DNA of 38,568 nt from positions 1-38,568 of the forward strand of contig JAMFSE010000108.1 in NCBI GenBank assembly GCA_026225115.1. The letters are read 5' to 3'. Below the pieces are notes generated by a model that saw only the letters and a program-made list of their open reading frames with translations, was not told the origin of the DNA and made no database searches. This DNA comes from Rhodovastum atsumiense. GTDB lineage: Bacteria > Pseudomonadota > Alphaproteobacteria > Acetobacterales > Acetobacteraceae. Positions 7,178-15,174 of the stretch are shown one piece after another (position 1 is the first letter of the stretch; the number at the start of each line of letters is the position of its first letter). The position numbers were made by a program, and so were the translations under genes.

Positions 7178-7612
7178 ATGCACCTTCACGCTTCTTGTGC
7201 TGCGCGCCGAGGCCCGGATGGCGACGAGGCCATTCTGTTGGTAGGCCCCCCAGGCGCCGGAAAGTCCGATCTGTTGCTGCGGCTGGTCCATGCCGGATGG
7301 GCGCTGGTCGCCGATGACCAGGTTGTCATTGAAGACAATATCGCCGCTGCGCCGGCAGCCCTTGCCGGCATCATCGAAGTTCGGGGGCTGGGTCTTTTCA
7401 AACTACCTTATCTTAACGCCGCACCCCTCCGGCTGGTGATTCGCCTCGGCGTGCAGCCCGTGCGTCTGCCGGAACCCGAACGTGATCCTGCGCTAAATCT
7501 ACCTGTGGTCACCATCGATGCCGCCGTTGCCTCGGCGGTGGAGCGGGTGACAATCGCCCTGGATGCCGCCTGCGGCCGGATCGCTCAAATCGCCGGTGCC
7601 TTCGTTGAATGA
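7178..7612 (+). CDS. hprK: Short alphaproteobacterial HPr kinase/phosphorylase
   Basis: HprK phosphorylates and dephosphorylates HPr on its regulatory serine. Firmicute HprK is about 310 residues; this 144-residue protein is the catalytic domain only, the form usual in alphaproteobacteria. It begins MHLHASCAA, then Walker A GPPGAGKS (residues 23-30), DDQV (about 46-49) and the HprK signature region GIIEVRGLGLFKLPYL (about 72-87). I chose the ATG at 7178 over a GTG at 7148: family members start at this point, and the GTG lies partly in a small dyad (7134-7149, ACAACG-CTTC-CGTTGT). rapZ follows after 10 nt, then EIIA, HPr and enzyme I, so its substrate is encoded in the same run of genes. The target serine is present in that HPr (Ser51). 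Confidence 0.88.
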   Translation: MHLHASCAARRGPDGDEAILLVGPPGAGKSDLLLRLVHAGWALVADDQVVIEDNIAAAPAALAGIIEVRGLGLFKLPYLNAAPLRLVIRLGVQPVRLPEPERDPALNLPVVTIDAAVASAVERVTIALDAACGRIAQIAGAFVE

Positions 7613-7622
7613 CCTGCCACGC

Positions 7623-8534
7623 ATGAATGCGCCGGAACGGCATCTGCGGATTGTCTTAGTCACCGGGCTTTCCGGCGCCGGTAAAAATTCCATTCTGCGG
7701 GCGCTCGAAGACCTTGGCTTCGAGACCATGGATAACCCGCCGTTAAATTCGCTCGAGGAGTTGGTCGACCGCGGCGAACGCAACCTCGCCATCGGCGTCG
7801 ATGCACGCTCCCGCGGCTTTAACTCCGATACCGTCATCGCCACCATCGAACGGCTGAAACTGAACCCGGAACTGCGGCCGGAACTGGTCTACGCCTTTGC
7901 CGAGGATGAGTTTCTGCTCCGCCGCTATACCGAAAACAGGCGCCGGCACCCGCTAGCCCAAACCGGCCAGGTCGTGGAGGGCATCGCCCTTGAACGCCTG
8001 CTCACCGAAGGGCTGAGGCGCGCCGCCGATCTGCTGATCGACACCTCAACCCTGCCGCTCTCGTCGCTGCGCCGGATGATCGAGCAGCGCTATGGCGCCG
8101 AGTCCCCCGGCATGGCGATTTCCCTGGTGTCTTTCGCGTATCCCGCCGGTCTGCCGCGCGAGGCGGATATCGTGCTCGACGCCCGGTTTTTACGCAATCC
8201 GCATTACGAGCCCATGCTGAAACCGCTGACCGGCCTTGAACCCCGGGTAGGTGCGTTCATCGAGGCCGACCCTAATTATGCCCCGTTTTTTGCCCATATA
8301 AGGGGCATGGTCGATTTCCTCTTGCCCCGCTTCGTGCAAGAAGGCAAGAAATATGCAACAATTGCGATTGGATGTACCGGCGGCCAACATCGATCTGTAT
8401 TTTTGATCGAACGGCTGGCAGCACATTTGAGACAGTCCGGCTGGCGGGTGGGTATTACCCATCGCGAGCAGGAGAATACAAGCGCGGCGGGTGACGGAGT
8501 TCGGACCAAAACAATGAGCAGCGCGACGAAATGA
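7623..8534 (+). CDS. rapZ: RapZ-family RNase adaptor / P-loop nucleotide-binding protein
   Basis: A 303-residue RapZ (YvcJ/YhbJ) protein. In E. coli RapZ binds small RNAs and directs RNase E, tuning glucosamine-6-phosphate synthase; in alphaproteobacteria its role is less clear, but it is regularly found with hprK and PTS genes. The N-terminal P-loop is GLSGAGKN at residues 15-22: the Ser/Thr that normally follows the Walker lysine is Asn, with Ser next to it. ALEDLGFETMDNPP (about 27-40) is the usual second motif. The C-terminal domain has the conserved IAIGCTGGQHRSVFLIE (about 255-271). The ATG at 7623 gives the normal family N-terminus and clears the end of hprK; an upstream in-frame ATG at 7563 would overlap hprK. 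Confidence 0.92.
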   Translation: MNAPERHLRIVLVTGLSGAGKNSILRALEDLGFETMDNPPLNSLEELVDRGERNLAIGVDARSRGFNSDTVIATIERLKLNPELRPELVYAFAEDEFLLRRYTENRRRHPLAQTGQVVEGIALERLLTEGLRRAADLLIDTSTLPLSSLRRMIEQRYGAESPGMAISLVSFAYPAGLPREADIVLDARFLRNPHYEPMLKPLTGLEPRVGAFIEADPNYAPFFAHIRGMVDFLLPRFVQEGKKYATIAIGCTGGQHRSVFLIERLAAHLRQSGWRVGITHREQENTSAAGDGVRTKTMSSATK

Positions 8535-8558
8535 GTCTTCTAAAATGAGCTTCCCTAG

Positions 8559-8996
8559 ATGATCGGTATGGTCCTGGTTACCCACGGCACACTCGCTCTG
8601 GCTTTGCGAGACGCCATGGAGCATGTGGTCGGCAAACAAACCGCTTTGGCCACGGTATGCATTGAATCGGATGCGGAAATTGAAGGCCAGCGGGCGGAGG
8701 TCGCCAAATGCGTGGCCGAAGTCGATAGCGGCGACGGTGTTATTCTGCTGACCGACATGTTCGGCGGCACCCCTAGCAACGTGGCAATGTCGATGCTGAC
8801 GGGCAAGGATGTTGAGGTCATCGGCGGCGTCAATCTGCCGATGCTGGTCAAGCTCGGCAAAATTCGCGGCAGCTACGGCCTGGCGGAAGCCGTGCAATGC
8901 GCCGAAGCGGCAGGCCGGAAATATATCTGCTCCGGCCACGACGTTCAGCAAACCGCGAACATGCTTGGCGCTGCGCCCCGCTGCGCCACCGGTTGA
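8559..8996 (+). CDS. PTS mannose-family EIIA component (regulatory type)
   Basis: A 145-residue stand-alone EIIA of the mannose superfamily. The phosphorylated histidine is His9 in MIGMVLVTHG. The conserved DMFGGTPSNVA segment (about 67-77) forms the other side of the active site. It accepts phosphate from HPr. No EIIB, EIIC or EIID lies in the window, so as in other alphaproteobacteria it probably acts in regulation, not in sugar transport. It sits 24 nt after rapZ and 8 nt before HPr. In some relatives the same protein is called ManX or PtsM. Confidence 0.9.
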   Translation: MIGMVLVTHGTLALALRDAMEHVVGKQTALATVCIESDAEIEGQRAEVAKCVAEVDSGDGVILLTDMFGGTPSNVAMSMLTGKDVEVIGGVNLPMLVKLGKIRGSYGLAEAVQCAEAAGRKYICSGHDVQQTANMLGAAPRCATG

Positions 8997-9004
8997 GCCA
9001 TTAG

Positions 9005-9289
9005 ATGAGCGAGGGCGCCGTCATCAGCCGCGATGTCGGCATCGTCAACCGGCGTGGATTGCACGCCCGCGCCGCCGCCAAACTGGTTACACTGGCGGAA
9101 AAATTCAGTGCTTCGGTTGAAGTCGCCAAAGACGGGCAGTCGGTCTCCGCCCGCTCCATCATGGGCCTGATGATGCTGGGTGCGGCCCCCGGCAGCACGG
9201 TGCGCCTGACCGCCGAAGGCTTTGACTCCAAGGAGGCGCTGGACGCCATCGCGGTCTTGATCGAGGCCGGTTTTTACGAAACCGATTGA
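9005..9289 (+). CDS. ptsH: Phosphocarrier protein HPr
   Basis: A 94-residue HPr. The EI-dependent phosphorylation site is His20 in RRGLHARAA, and the regulatory serine is Ser51 in SARSIMGLMMLGA, matching Ser46 of classical HPr. It carries phosphate from enzyme I to the EIIA encoded next to it, and Ser51 is the expected target of the HprK encoded three genes upstream. Both phosphorylation sites are intact, so the switch should work. Spacing to EIIA is 8 nt and to ptsI 31 nt. Naming as ptsH or npr is a matter of usage in this class. Confidence 0.93.
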   Translation: MSEGAVISRDVGIVNRRGLHARAAAKLVTLAEKFSASVEVAKDGQSVSARSIMGLMMLGAAPGSTVRLTAEGFDSKEALDAIAVLIEAGFYETD

Positions 9290-9320
9290 GCGCAGAACAC
9301 GAACAAAGGTGACGGGTGAG

Positions 9321-11093
9321 ATGATAGAAAAATCGCAGCGCTCACGGCGCGAAATGCGATTCTCGGGTCACCCGATTTCGCCGGGCATCGGCATCGGCCC
9401 GGTCTCCGAGGCAGCCGAGCCAGTCCTCATCGTTCCGCACCGGAAAATATTCGCGGCCGACATCGCCGCCGAAAACGCCCGGCTGGAAGATGCGGTGGCG
9501 CTGTCGCGAAAACAGCTTGGCAAATTGAAAATCAGGCTGGCCAGCCTGCCGGAACAAAGCCAGTCGGAAATTTCCCCGCTGATCGATGCCTATGTGCATA
9601 TGCTGGGCGCTTCCCGGCTGATGCGCGGCGTCAAAACCCGCATCAGCGACCAGCTTTTATCCGCCGAGACGGCGATGATGGAACAGGCGGAAATCGCCGC
9701 AGAACTGATCCTGGGCATGCCGACGACCGACCCTGCCGGACGCGCCAGGCGCGCCGACGAAGTGCGCGAAATTGCCCGCCGCGTCGTGCAGAACCTCACC
9801 CGACTGCCGTTTCGAAATTTTGCCAATCATGCCCCAGGCAGCATCCTCGCCGCCGAATCCCTGCGGCCCTCGGACGCGGCGTTGATCCAACCCAGCCATT
9901 TCGCCGGCGTGATCACCGCGGAAGGCGGCGCCGACGGCCATACGGCGGTAATGCTTCGCGCCCTCGGCCTGCCGGCAATCCTGGGTGCCACCGGTGTGCT
10001 GGAAGCCGCCAAACCAGGTACCATCGCGATCATCGACGGGGAGACCGGCGAGATCGTGTTGAACCCCTCCGCCAAAAGCCTGCGCCACGCCCGCGCCAGG
10101 CTGGCGGAGCGCGCCCGCACCCAACGCACGCTCTCGCGCCTGCAGCGACTGCCCTCCGAGACCACCGACAAGGTGCCGGTCAACCTGCAGGCCAATCTGG
10201 AACTGCCCTTCGAACTGCCGATGATCGCGCAATCCGGCGCCCATGGTATCGGCCTGATGCGCAGCGAATTCATTTTCATGAACCGCGAAGTCCTGCCGGA
10301 TGAAGACGCCCAAAGCGAAATCTACCGCACCATCGTGGAGGCGATGGATGGCGACCCGGTCACCATCCGCGTCCTCGACTGGGGGTCGGACAAGGATGTC
10401 GAGGCGCTGAACGTCTATATGCCCGACACCGGCGAAGCCAATCCTGCGCTCGGCCTGCGCGGCATCCGCCTGCTGCTGCGCAATCCGGATCTGCTGGAAA
10501 CCCAGCTGGCGGCAATCCTGCGCGCCGCCGCCGCCGGCCCGGTGCGCATCATGCTGCCGATGGTTGGTTTTCAATCTGAAATCATCGCCGCCTGGGAAAT
10601 CTACGACCGCACCTGGCGCCGCCTGAAACGCCGCAATATCCGGCTGCCCGATATCCAGCCGCCGCTTGGCATCATGATCGAAACCCCGGCGGCCGCCCTC
10701 GCCGCCCGGCATCTTGCAAAACATGCTGATTTTTTCTCCATCGGCACCAACGACCTCACCATGTACACGCTCGCCGCCGATCGCGGCTTGCCGATGGGAA
10801 GCAAACTCTACGATCCGCTGGAACCGACGATCCTGCGTCTGATTTTGGAAACCGCGGCCGCCGCGGCGGCCGGACGAATTCCGGTATCGGTCTGCGGGGA
10901 ACTGGCGAGCCGCCCCGAGGCAGCGCCGCTGCTGATCGGTCTCGGCATCCGCGAATTATCCATGCACGGCAACGCCATCCCCCGCGTCAAACGCGCCATC
11001 CGCAACGTCAGCCTGAAACAATGTACCGATATGGCAACAGCGGCCCTGGCCGCCATCACCGCCGATGAAGTGCGGGAAATTATCCGCGGTTGA
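9321..11093 (+). CDS. ptsI: Phosphoenolpyruvate-protein phosphotransferase (PTS enzyme I)
   Basis: Enzyme I moves phosphate from phosphoenolpyruvate to HPr. This 590-residue form has no N-terminal GAF domain, so it is PtsI-like, not PtsP. Order: HPr-binding and phosphohistidine domains (SPGIGIGPV near the start; active His207 in GGADGHTAVMLRALG, where classical enzymes have TSHT), then the PEP-binding TIM barrel (RSEFIFMNR, LRGIRLLL, GIMIETPAA, FSIGTNDLTMY). Catalytic Cys525 is in VSVCGELA. The ATG at 9321 is chosen because AAAGGTG lies 9 nt upstream; an in-frame GTG at 9309 is the alternative. It is the last gene of the hprK-rapZ-EIIA-HPr-ptsI run and is followed by a repeat-type terminator. 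Confidence 0.95.
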   Translation: MIEKSQRSRREMRFSGHPISPGIGIGPVSEAAEPVLIVPHRKIFAADIAAENARLEDAVALSRKQLGKLKIRLASLPEQSQSEISPLIDAYVHMLGASRLMRGVKTRISDQLLSAETAMMEQAEIAAELILGMPTTDPAGRARRADEVREIARRVVQNLTRLPFRNFANHAPGSILAAESLRPSDAALIQPSHFAGVITAEGGADGHTAVMLRALGLPAILGATGVLEAAKPGTIAIIDGETGEIVLNPSAKSLRHARARLAERARTQRTLSRLQRLPSETTDKVPVNLQANLELPFELPMIAQSGAHGIGLMRSEFIFMNREVLPDEDAQSEIYRTIVEAMDGDPVTIRVLDWGSDKDVEALNVYMPDTGEANPALGLRGIRLLLRNPDLLETQLAAILRAAAAGPVRIMLPMVGFQSEIIAAWEIYDRTWRRLKRRNIRLPDIQPPLGIMIETPAAALAARHLAKHADFFSIGTNDLTMYTLAADRGLPMGSKLYDPLEPTILRLILETAAAAAAGRIPVSVCGELASRPEAAPLLIGLGIRELSMHGNAIPRVKRAIRNVSLKQCTDMATAALAAITADEVREIIRG

Positions 11094-11097
11094 AGGC

Positions 11098-11173
11098 AAG
11101 CAGTTCTTTTCTGAAGAAAAGAACCAAAAGACTTTTTTATTCCGGGCCAGAGGTGTTGGCGCCGCCAACGCCC
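11098..11173 (+). terminator. Gene-end repeat (Family 2), copy 2, after ptsI
   Basis: An AT-rich hairpin at 11103-11124 (GTTCTTTTC-TGAA-GAAAAGAAC), then CAAAAGACTTTTTTAT, CCGGGCC, and a GC hairpin (GTTGGC/GCCAAC, 11155-11169). It begins 5 nt after the ptsI stop. The T-run after the first hairpin supports intrinsic termination. Confidence 0.7.
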
Positions 11174-11174
11174 A

Positions 11175-11204
11175 TAGATTAGATTAGATTAGATTAGATT
11201 AGAT
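11175..11204 (+). repeat. Pentanucleotide tandem repeat, six copies of TAGAT
   Basis: Six exact TAGAT units lie between the ptsI terminator and the small gene at 11237, ending 32 nt before its ATG. Copy number of such tracts can change by replication slippage. Being non-coding, a change would alter spacing in the promoter or leader of the small gene. Confidence 0.9.
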
Positions 11205-11236
11205 CCTACCTGACATATTTAAGGACGCAAAAAGCC

Positions 11237-11452
11237 ATGGGGATTTCCAATTTGGAAGACAGGGAAGAAATGCGCGTCACCCTTCGCCGGGCGACCTATG
11301 AGGCCAAGGAAACCCTGCGGGAGCTTGCGGCAAAAGTCGGCGCCGTAAGCCCGGACGCCGAGCGTGCCATCCTGCGTGCCAACATCGACCTGTTCGAGGC
11401 CTGGACCCATCTCTGCGAGCATTCCACGGACGACGACGATCACGACCACTAG
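11237..11452 (+). CDS. Small acidic hypothetical protein with a DDDDHDH tail
   Basis: I do not recognise this 71-residue protein. It is mostly helical and charged (MGISNLEDREEMRVTLRRAT at the start, then RELAAKVGAVSPDAERAILRA), with two predicted amphipathic helices and no signal peptide or membrane segment. It ends in a run of aspartates and histidines that could bind a divalent metal. AAGGA lies about 12 nt upstream of the ATG. The gene follows the six-copy TAGAT repeat and precedes a YbjN-type gene by about 175 nt. Codon use (GCC, CTG, CGC) matches the surroundings, which favours a real gene. Confidence 0.65.
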   Translation: MGISNLEDREEMRVTLRRATYEAKETLRELAAKVGAVSPDAERAILRANIDLFEAWTHLCEHSTDDDDHDH

Positions 11453-11627
11453 GCCGTCGGCCCGGATGGAATTGTTATTGCGTAAAGATAAATTACGACG
11501 CAATTTTGTGCATTGCGGCGCGGAGCAGAAACCCGGTACACTATATATCGTGGTGAGGTGAAACTCTGACCGCTTGGTTTTGAGAGAAGTCTCGCCGCTT
11601 TGGCCGTCCTTGAAACAGGAGACCCCG

Positions 11628-12134
11628 ATGCCGAGTCTGCTCATATCCGAAGAAACCACCACCGTTTCCAACCCGCTCGACCTCGTGGAGCAAGTCATCA
11701 CCGCCAATGACTGGGTGTTCGACCGCCGGTCCGACGCCGAAATGGCCGCCGAAGCCCCCGGCAAATGGTGCGATTACGGGCTGTTCTTCTGCTGGTCGCA
11801 CGAAATCTCGGTCATGCATTTCTCCTGCGCCTTCGACCTGAAAGCCCCGGAAAAGCGCCGCGCCGCGCTCTATGAGCTGCTCGCCAAAGCGAATGAAAAA
11901 CTCTGGATCGGCCATTTCGGCATGGACGACGAAGACGGCATGCCGATCTATCGCCACTCCGTCCTGCTGCGCGGCGCCCCCAGCGCCTCGGCGGAATCCA
12001 TCGAGGACATGGTCGATATCGCAATCACCGAATGCGAGCGCTTCTTCCCCGCCTTCCAATTCGTCCTTTGGGGCGGCAAGTCGCCGGAAGAAGCGTTGCA
12101 GGCCGCCATGCTGGAATGCGTCGGCGAAGCATGA
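11628..12134 (+). CDS. YbjN-domain protein
   Basis: This 168-residue cytoplasmic protein matches the YbjN family of type III secretion chaperone-like folds: NPLDLVEQVITANDWVFDR at the start, CDYGLFFCWSHEISVMHFSC in the middle, then IYRHSVLLRG and a helical end (ECERFFPAFQFVLWGGKSPE). E. coli YbjN affects motility and stress responses, but the biochemical role is unknown; alphaproteobacterial members are often found near proC, as here. The start at 11628 is preceded by CAGGAGA at ideal spacing; an upstream in-frame ATG at 11574 has no such signal. A hairpin separates it from proC. Confidence 0.85.
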   Translation: MPSLLISEETTTVSNPLDLVEQVITANDWVFDRRSDAEMAAEAPGKWCDYGLFFCWSHEISVMHFSCAFDLKAPEKRRAALYELLAKANEKLWIGHFGMDDEDGMPIYRHSVLLRGAPSASAESIEDMVDIAITECERFFPAFQFVLWGGKSPEEALQAAMLECVGEA

Positions 12135-12138
12135 CATG

Positions 12139-12163
12139 AAGGGGCCATGATTTCTGGCCCCTT
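12139..12163 (+). terminator. Hairpin between the ybjN-type gene and proC
   Basis: Nine-bp arms AAGGGGCCA / TGGCCCCTT with a 7-nt loop begin 4 nt after the upstream stop. No T-run follows, so it may slow, protect or partly terminate transcription and not end it fully. Confidence 0.5.
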
Positions 12164-12190
12164 GCCTTCGCTAACAAAGAGAACCCTCCG

Positions 12191-12997
12191 TTGAGCGCGC
12201 TGCCGGCGCTGCTGCTGGTCGGCTGCGGCAAAATGGGCGGCGCCCTGCTTTCCGGCTGGCGGGAACGGGGAATAAGCACCGCAATCGTGGTCGACCCCGC
12301 CCCGGGGGCAGCCGAACTTGCGGCGCCCGGCATAAAAATCACCGCCTCCGCGCAGGAAATTCCGCCGGATTTTACCCCGGCAGCGGTAATTCTGGCGGTA
12401 AAGCCGCAAGCCGCTCCGCAGGTCCTCCCCGCCTATGGGCGATTCGCCGGACAGGCCGTCTTCATCTCCATCATGGCCGGCAAGACAATCCAATCCATCG
12501 GCCAGATGCTGGGCGCCGATGCCGCCATCATCCGCGCCATGCCCAACACCCCGGCCGCGGTTCGCCAGGGCATCACCGTCGCAGTCGCGGGTTCACTTGT
12601 CACCGAATCGCAGCATGCGCTGGCCGATACGCTGCTGGCCGCCACCGGCGGGGTCGCCTGGGTCACAGAGGAATCATTACTGGACCCGGTGACCGCCATT
12701 TCCGGCGGCGGCCCGGCCTATGTGTTCCTGCTTACCGAATTGCTGGAAAAAGCCGCGCTGGAACAAGGCATCCCGCCGGACCTCGCCCGCCTGCTGGCAC
12801 GGCAGACGATTATCGGCTCCGGCGCTTTGCTTGCCGGCAGCACGGATGACGCTGCCAATCTCAGAATCGCCGTGACTTCCCCCGGCGGCACCACCGAACA
12901 GGCGCTCGCAGTGTTGCGCGCGGATGACGCCTGGCCGAAATCGATCTCGGCTGCGATCGATGCCGCAACCAAACGGTCACAAGAACTTCAAGGTTGA
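12191..12997 (+). CDS. proC: Pyrroline-5-carboxylate reductase
   Basis: ProC catalyses the last step of proline synthesis, reduction of 1-pyrroline-5-carboxylate with NAD(P)H. The 268-residue protein has the N-terminal Rossmann motif VGCGKMGGALLSGW (residues 10-23) and AVKPQ (about 75-79). IIRAMPNTPAAVRQG follows, and the C-terminal family signature runs from ISGGGPAYVFLLTE to VTSPGGTTEQAL, forming the dimer and substrate site. The start is TTG at 12191, giving the expected short lead into the Rossmann strand; no strong Shine-Dalgarno sequence is seen (GAGAACCC lies upstream). The gene stands 57 nt after the ybjN-type gene and 71 nt before prs. Confidence 0.94.
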   Translation: MSALPALLLVGCGKMGGALLSGWRERGISTAIVVDPAPGAAELAAPGIKITASAQEIPPDFTPAAVILAVKPQAAPQVLPAYGRFAGQAVFISIMAGKTIQSIGQMLGADAAIIRAMPNTPAAVRQGITVAVAGSLVTESQHALADTLLAATGGVAWVTEESLLDPVTAISGGGPAYVFLLTELLEKAALEQGIPPDLARLLARQTIIGSGALLAGSTDDAANLRIAVTSPGGTTEQALAVLRADDAWPKSISAAIDAATKRSQELQG

Positions 12998-13068
12998 TGG
13001 ACAGGGCTAGGGGGCGAAGCTATACCCGCCGCGGTTAAGCGCGTCATTGGTCAACCGGAAAGCATCGC

Positions 13069-14001
13069 ATGAAAATTGTTGCCTGCAACAGCAACCGCCC
13101 CCTGGCCGAGGCTGTCGCCGCCGCGTTGAACCTGCCTTTGACCCGCGCCTCCATCCGCCGTTTCGCCGATATGGAAGTGTTCGTCGAAATCCACGAAAAC
13201 GTCCGCGGCGAGGATGTTTTCGTCATCCAATCGACCTCCTACCCGGCCAACGATAATTTGATGGAGCTTCTTATAACGCTGGACGCGCTCCGCCGCGGCT
13301 CCGCCCGGCGCGTCACCGCCGTGGTCCCCTATTTCGGCTATGCCCGCCAGGACCGTAAATCCGGCCCCCGCACGCCGATTTCCGCCAAGCTGGTCGCCAA
13401 TCTCATCACCGAAGCCGGCGCCAACCGGGTGCTGACGATGGATCTCCACGCCGGCCAGATCCAGGGGTTTTTCGACATCCCCGTGGACAATCTCTATGCC
13501 GCCCCGCTGTTTTCCCGTGACATCCAGGAGCGATACAAGGGCCGCGAGCTAATGATCGTCTCGCCGGATGTCGGCGGCGTGCTGCGCGCCCGGATCATCG
13601 CGCGGCGCCTCAACTGCGACCTCGCCATCATCGACAAGCGCCGTGAACGCGCCGGCGTCTCCGAGGTGATGAACATCATCGGCGACGTGAAAGACCGCGA
13701 CTGTATCCTGATCGACGATATCGTCGATTCCGGCGGCACCCTATGCAATGCCGCCGAAGCTTTGCTGAAAGCCGGCGCCCGCTCGGCCAGCGTCTATGTC
13801 ACGCATGGCGTGCTCTCCGGCGGCGCCGTGGCGCGCATCGCCGCCTCGCCGATCGAGATGTGCACCATCACCGATTCGATTGCCGCCACCGAGGCCGTGC
13901 GCCTGGCCCATAACGTCCGCCAGCTCACCATCGCGCCGCTATTGGCCGAAGCGATGCGCCGCATCTCCGACGAAAGCTCGGTCAGCTCACTGTTCGATTA
14001 A
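13069..14001 (+). CDS. prs: Ribose-phosphate pyrophosphokinase (PRPP synthase)
   Basis: This enzyme makes 5-phosphoribosyl-1-pyrophosphate from ribose-5-phosphate and ATP for purine, pyrimidine, His, Trp and NAD synthesis. The 310-residue length is typical for class I. Motifs in order: [13 protein letters not shown] at the start, [20 protein letters not shown], the catalytic loop [13 protein letters not shown] (about 83-95), [20 protein letters not shown], the flexible loop IIDKRRE, and the PRPP-binding motif [13 protein letters not shown] (about 214-226). It starts with ATG preceded by CGGAAAGC. It ends 9 nt before the GST-like gene, so transcription may continue. Confidence 0.96.
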   Translation: MKIVACNSNRPLAEAVAAALNLPLTRASIRRFADMEVFVEIHENVRGEDVFVIQSTSYPANDNLMELLITLDALRRGSARRVTAVVPYFGYARQDRKSGPRTPISAKLVANLITEAGANRVLTMDLHAGQIQGFFDIPVDNLYAAPLFSRDIQERYKGRELMIVSPDVGGVLRARIIARRLNCDLAIIDKRRERAGVSEVMNIIGDVKDRDCILIDDIVDSGGTLCNAAEALLKAGARSASVYVTHGVLSGGAVARIAASPIEMCTITDSIAATEAVRLAHNVRQLTIAPLLAEAMRRISDESSVSSLFD

Positions 14002-14010
14002 GGCGCCGCT

Positions 14011-14628
14011 TTGGAACTTTTCTACTCGCCCAACGCCTGCTCCCTCGCCATCCATGTTTTGCTGGAGGAGATCGGCAAGCCATATACGCTGCGGCGCGTC
14101 GATTTCAGCAAACAAGAGCAATACGGCGCGGAATATGTCGCCCTCAATCCGAAATCCAAGGTTCCGGCGCTGCTGCGCGACGACGGAACGCTGCTGACCG
14201 AGCTGCCGGCCATCGCCTGGTACCTCGCCCGTTCCAACCCCGAATTGAAATTACTGCCGCCAGATATCGACGCCGAGGTCCGCACGCTGGAAATCATGGA
14301 TTACCTGGTCTCCACCGTACACATGCGCGGATTTACCCGGATATTTCGCCCCGAGAATTTTTCGCCAACGCCGGAAGATAAGGAAAAGGTGCAGGCGACC
14401 GGGCGAAAGACCATTGTGGACGGTTTTGCGATTATAGCTCCGGTACTGGGCGCGTCGGATTATCTGTTTGGCGCATTTTCCATTGCAGATGCCGTGCTGT
14501 TTTTTCTGGAATACTGGGCGGTTCGGCGCGCCGGCATGAGCCTGCCTTCGGCGTTGGACGGCCATTTCCAACGCATGTTGATGCGTCCAGCCGTGCAGCG
14601 CGCTTTGGCCGCCGAAGGGCTCTCTTGA
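14011..14628 (+). CDS. Glutathione S-transferase family protein
   Basis: A 205-residue cytosolic GST. The thioredoxin-fold half (1-80) begins MELFYSPNACSLAIHVLLEE, the pattern of beta-class bacterial GSTs (YxxxxxCS with Cys10 near the glutathione thiol). The cis-proline segment is SKVPALL and the Glu-Leu-Pro of TELPAIAWYLA contacts the gamma-glutamyl group. The helical C-terminal half has the N-capping motif region FSIADAVLFFLEYWA. The substrate is unknown; the family conjugates or reduces electrophiles. The start is TTG at 14011. The stop overlaps the start of the phosphatase gene by 4 nt (TTGA), so the two are translationally linked. Confidence 0.88.
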   Translation: MELFYSPNACSLAIHVLLEEIGKPYTLRRVDFSKQEQYGAEYVALNPKSKVPALLRDDGTLLTELPAIAWYLARSNPELKLLPPDIDAEVRTLEIMDYLVSTVHMRGFTRIFRPENFSPTPEDKEKVQATGRKTIVDGFAIIAPVLGASDYLFGAFSIADAVLFFLEYWAVRRAGMSLPSALDGHFQRMLMRPAVQRALAAEGLS

Positions 14629-15170
14629 GCCTACCCGAAATCCCATTCTGGTTCCTTCGCCATGGCGAAACCGATTATAACGCCCGGGGCCTCTCGCAAG
14701 GCGCCATCGATATTCCGCTGAACGATAACGGCCGGACCCAGGCAAGAGCCGCGGCGGCAATGTTGGCGGGCAAGGGAATCGTCGCCATCGTCTGCTCGCC
14801 AATGCTGCGCACGCGCGAGACCGCCGCCATCGTCAACGAAGTGCTCAACCTGCCGATCAGCTTCGAGCCCGCCATTCGCGAAGTGGTCTTCGGCGGCATG
14901 GAAGGCAAGCCGCTCTCCCCATGGTTTCAGGACTGGATGGACGGCACATTCACCCCGGACGGCGCCGAAAGCTTTGCCGAACTGGTCGCACGCCTCAGCG
15001 CCGCCATGCAGACCATCCTGGCGCTGCCCGGCCCCGTCCTGGTCGTTGCGCATGGCGGCGTATTCCGCGCGCTGCGCGACCTGATGGGCGTCACCCGTGA
15101 AGGCCTGACCCCAAACGGCATGCCGCTCTACTGCAAACCCACGGCTGAGGGCTGGCAGGTAGTAGTTTAA
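14625..15170 (+). CDS. Histidine phosphatase family protein (phosphoglycerate mutase-like)
   Basis: A 181-residue member of the branch-1 histidine phosphatases. The phosphate-accepting motif is LRHGETDYNARGLSQG near residues 10-25, with the nucleophile in RHG. It continues with LNDNGRTQARAAA, SPMLRTRETAAIV, an acidic EVVFGGMEG segment and the second active-site histidine in VVAHGGVFRALRDLMG. The short length and lack of mutase insertions fit a GpmB/CobC-like phosphatase better than a glycolytic mutase; the substrate cannot be told. The TTG start overlaps the stop of the GST gene. A convergent double terminator repeat follows. Confidence 0.87.
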   Translation: MSLPEIPFWFLRHGETDYNARGLSQGAIDIPLNDNGRTQARAAAAMLAGKGIVAIVCSPMLRTRETAAIVNEVLNLPISFEPAIREVVFGGMEGKPLSPWFQDWMDGTFTPDGAESFAELVARLSAAMQTILALPGPVLVVAHGGVFRALRDLMGVTREGLTPNGMPLYCKPTAEGWQVVV

Positions 15171-15174
15171 AGTA

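Noticed and set aside
9657-10724. A 355-codon minus-strand frame inside ptsI
   Set aside because: It is the antisense shadow of enzyme I, with His/Gln/Gly-rich composition and no motif.
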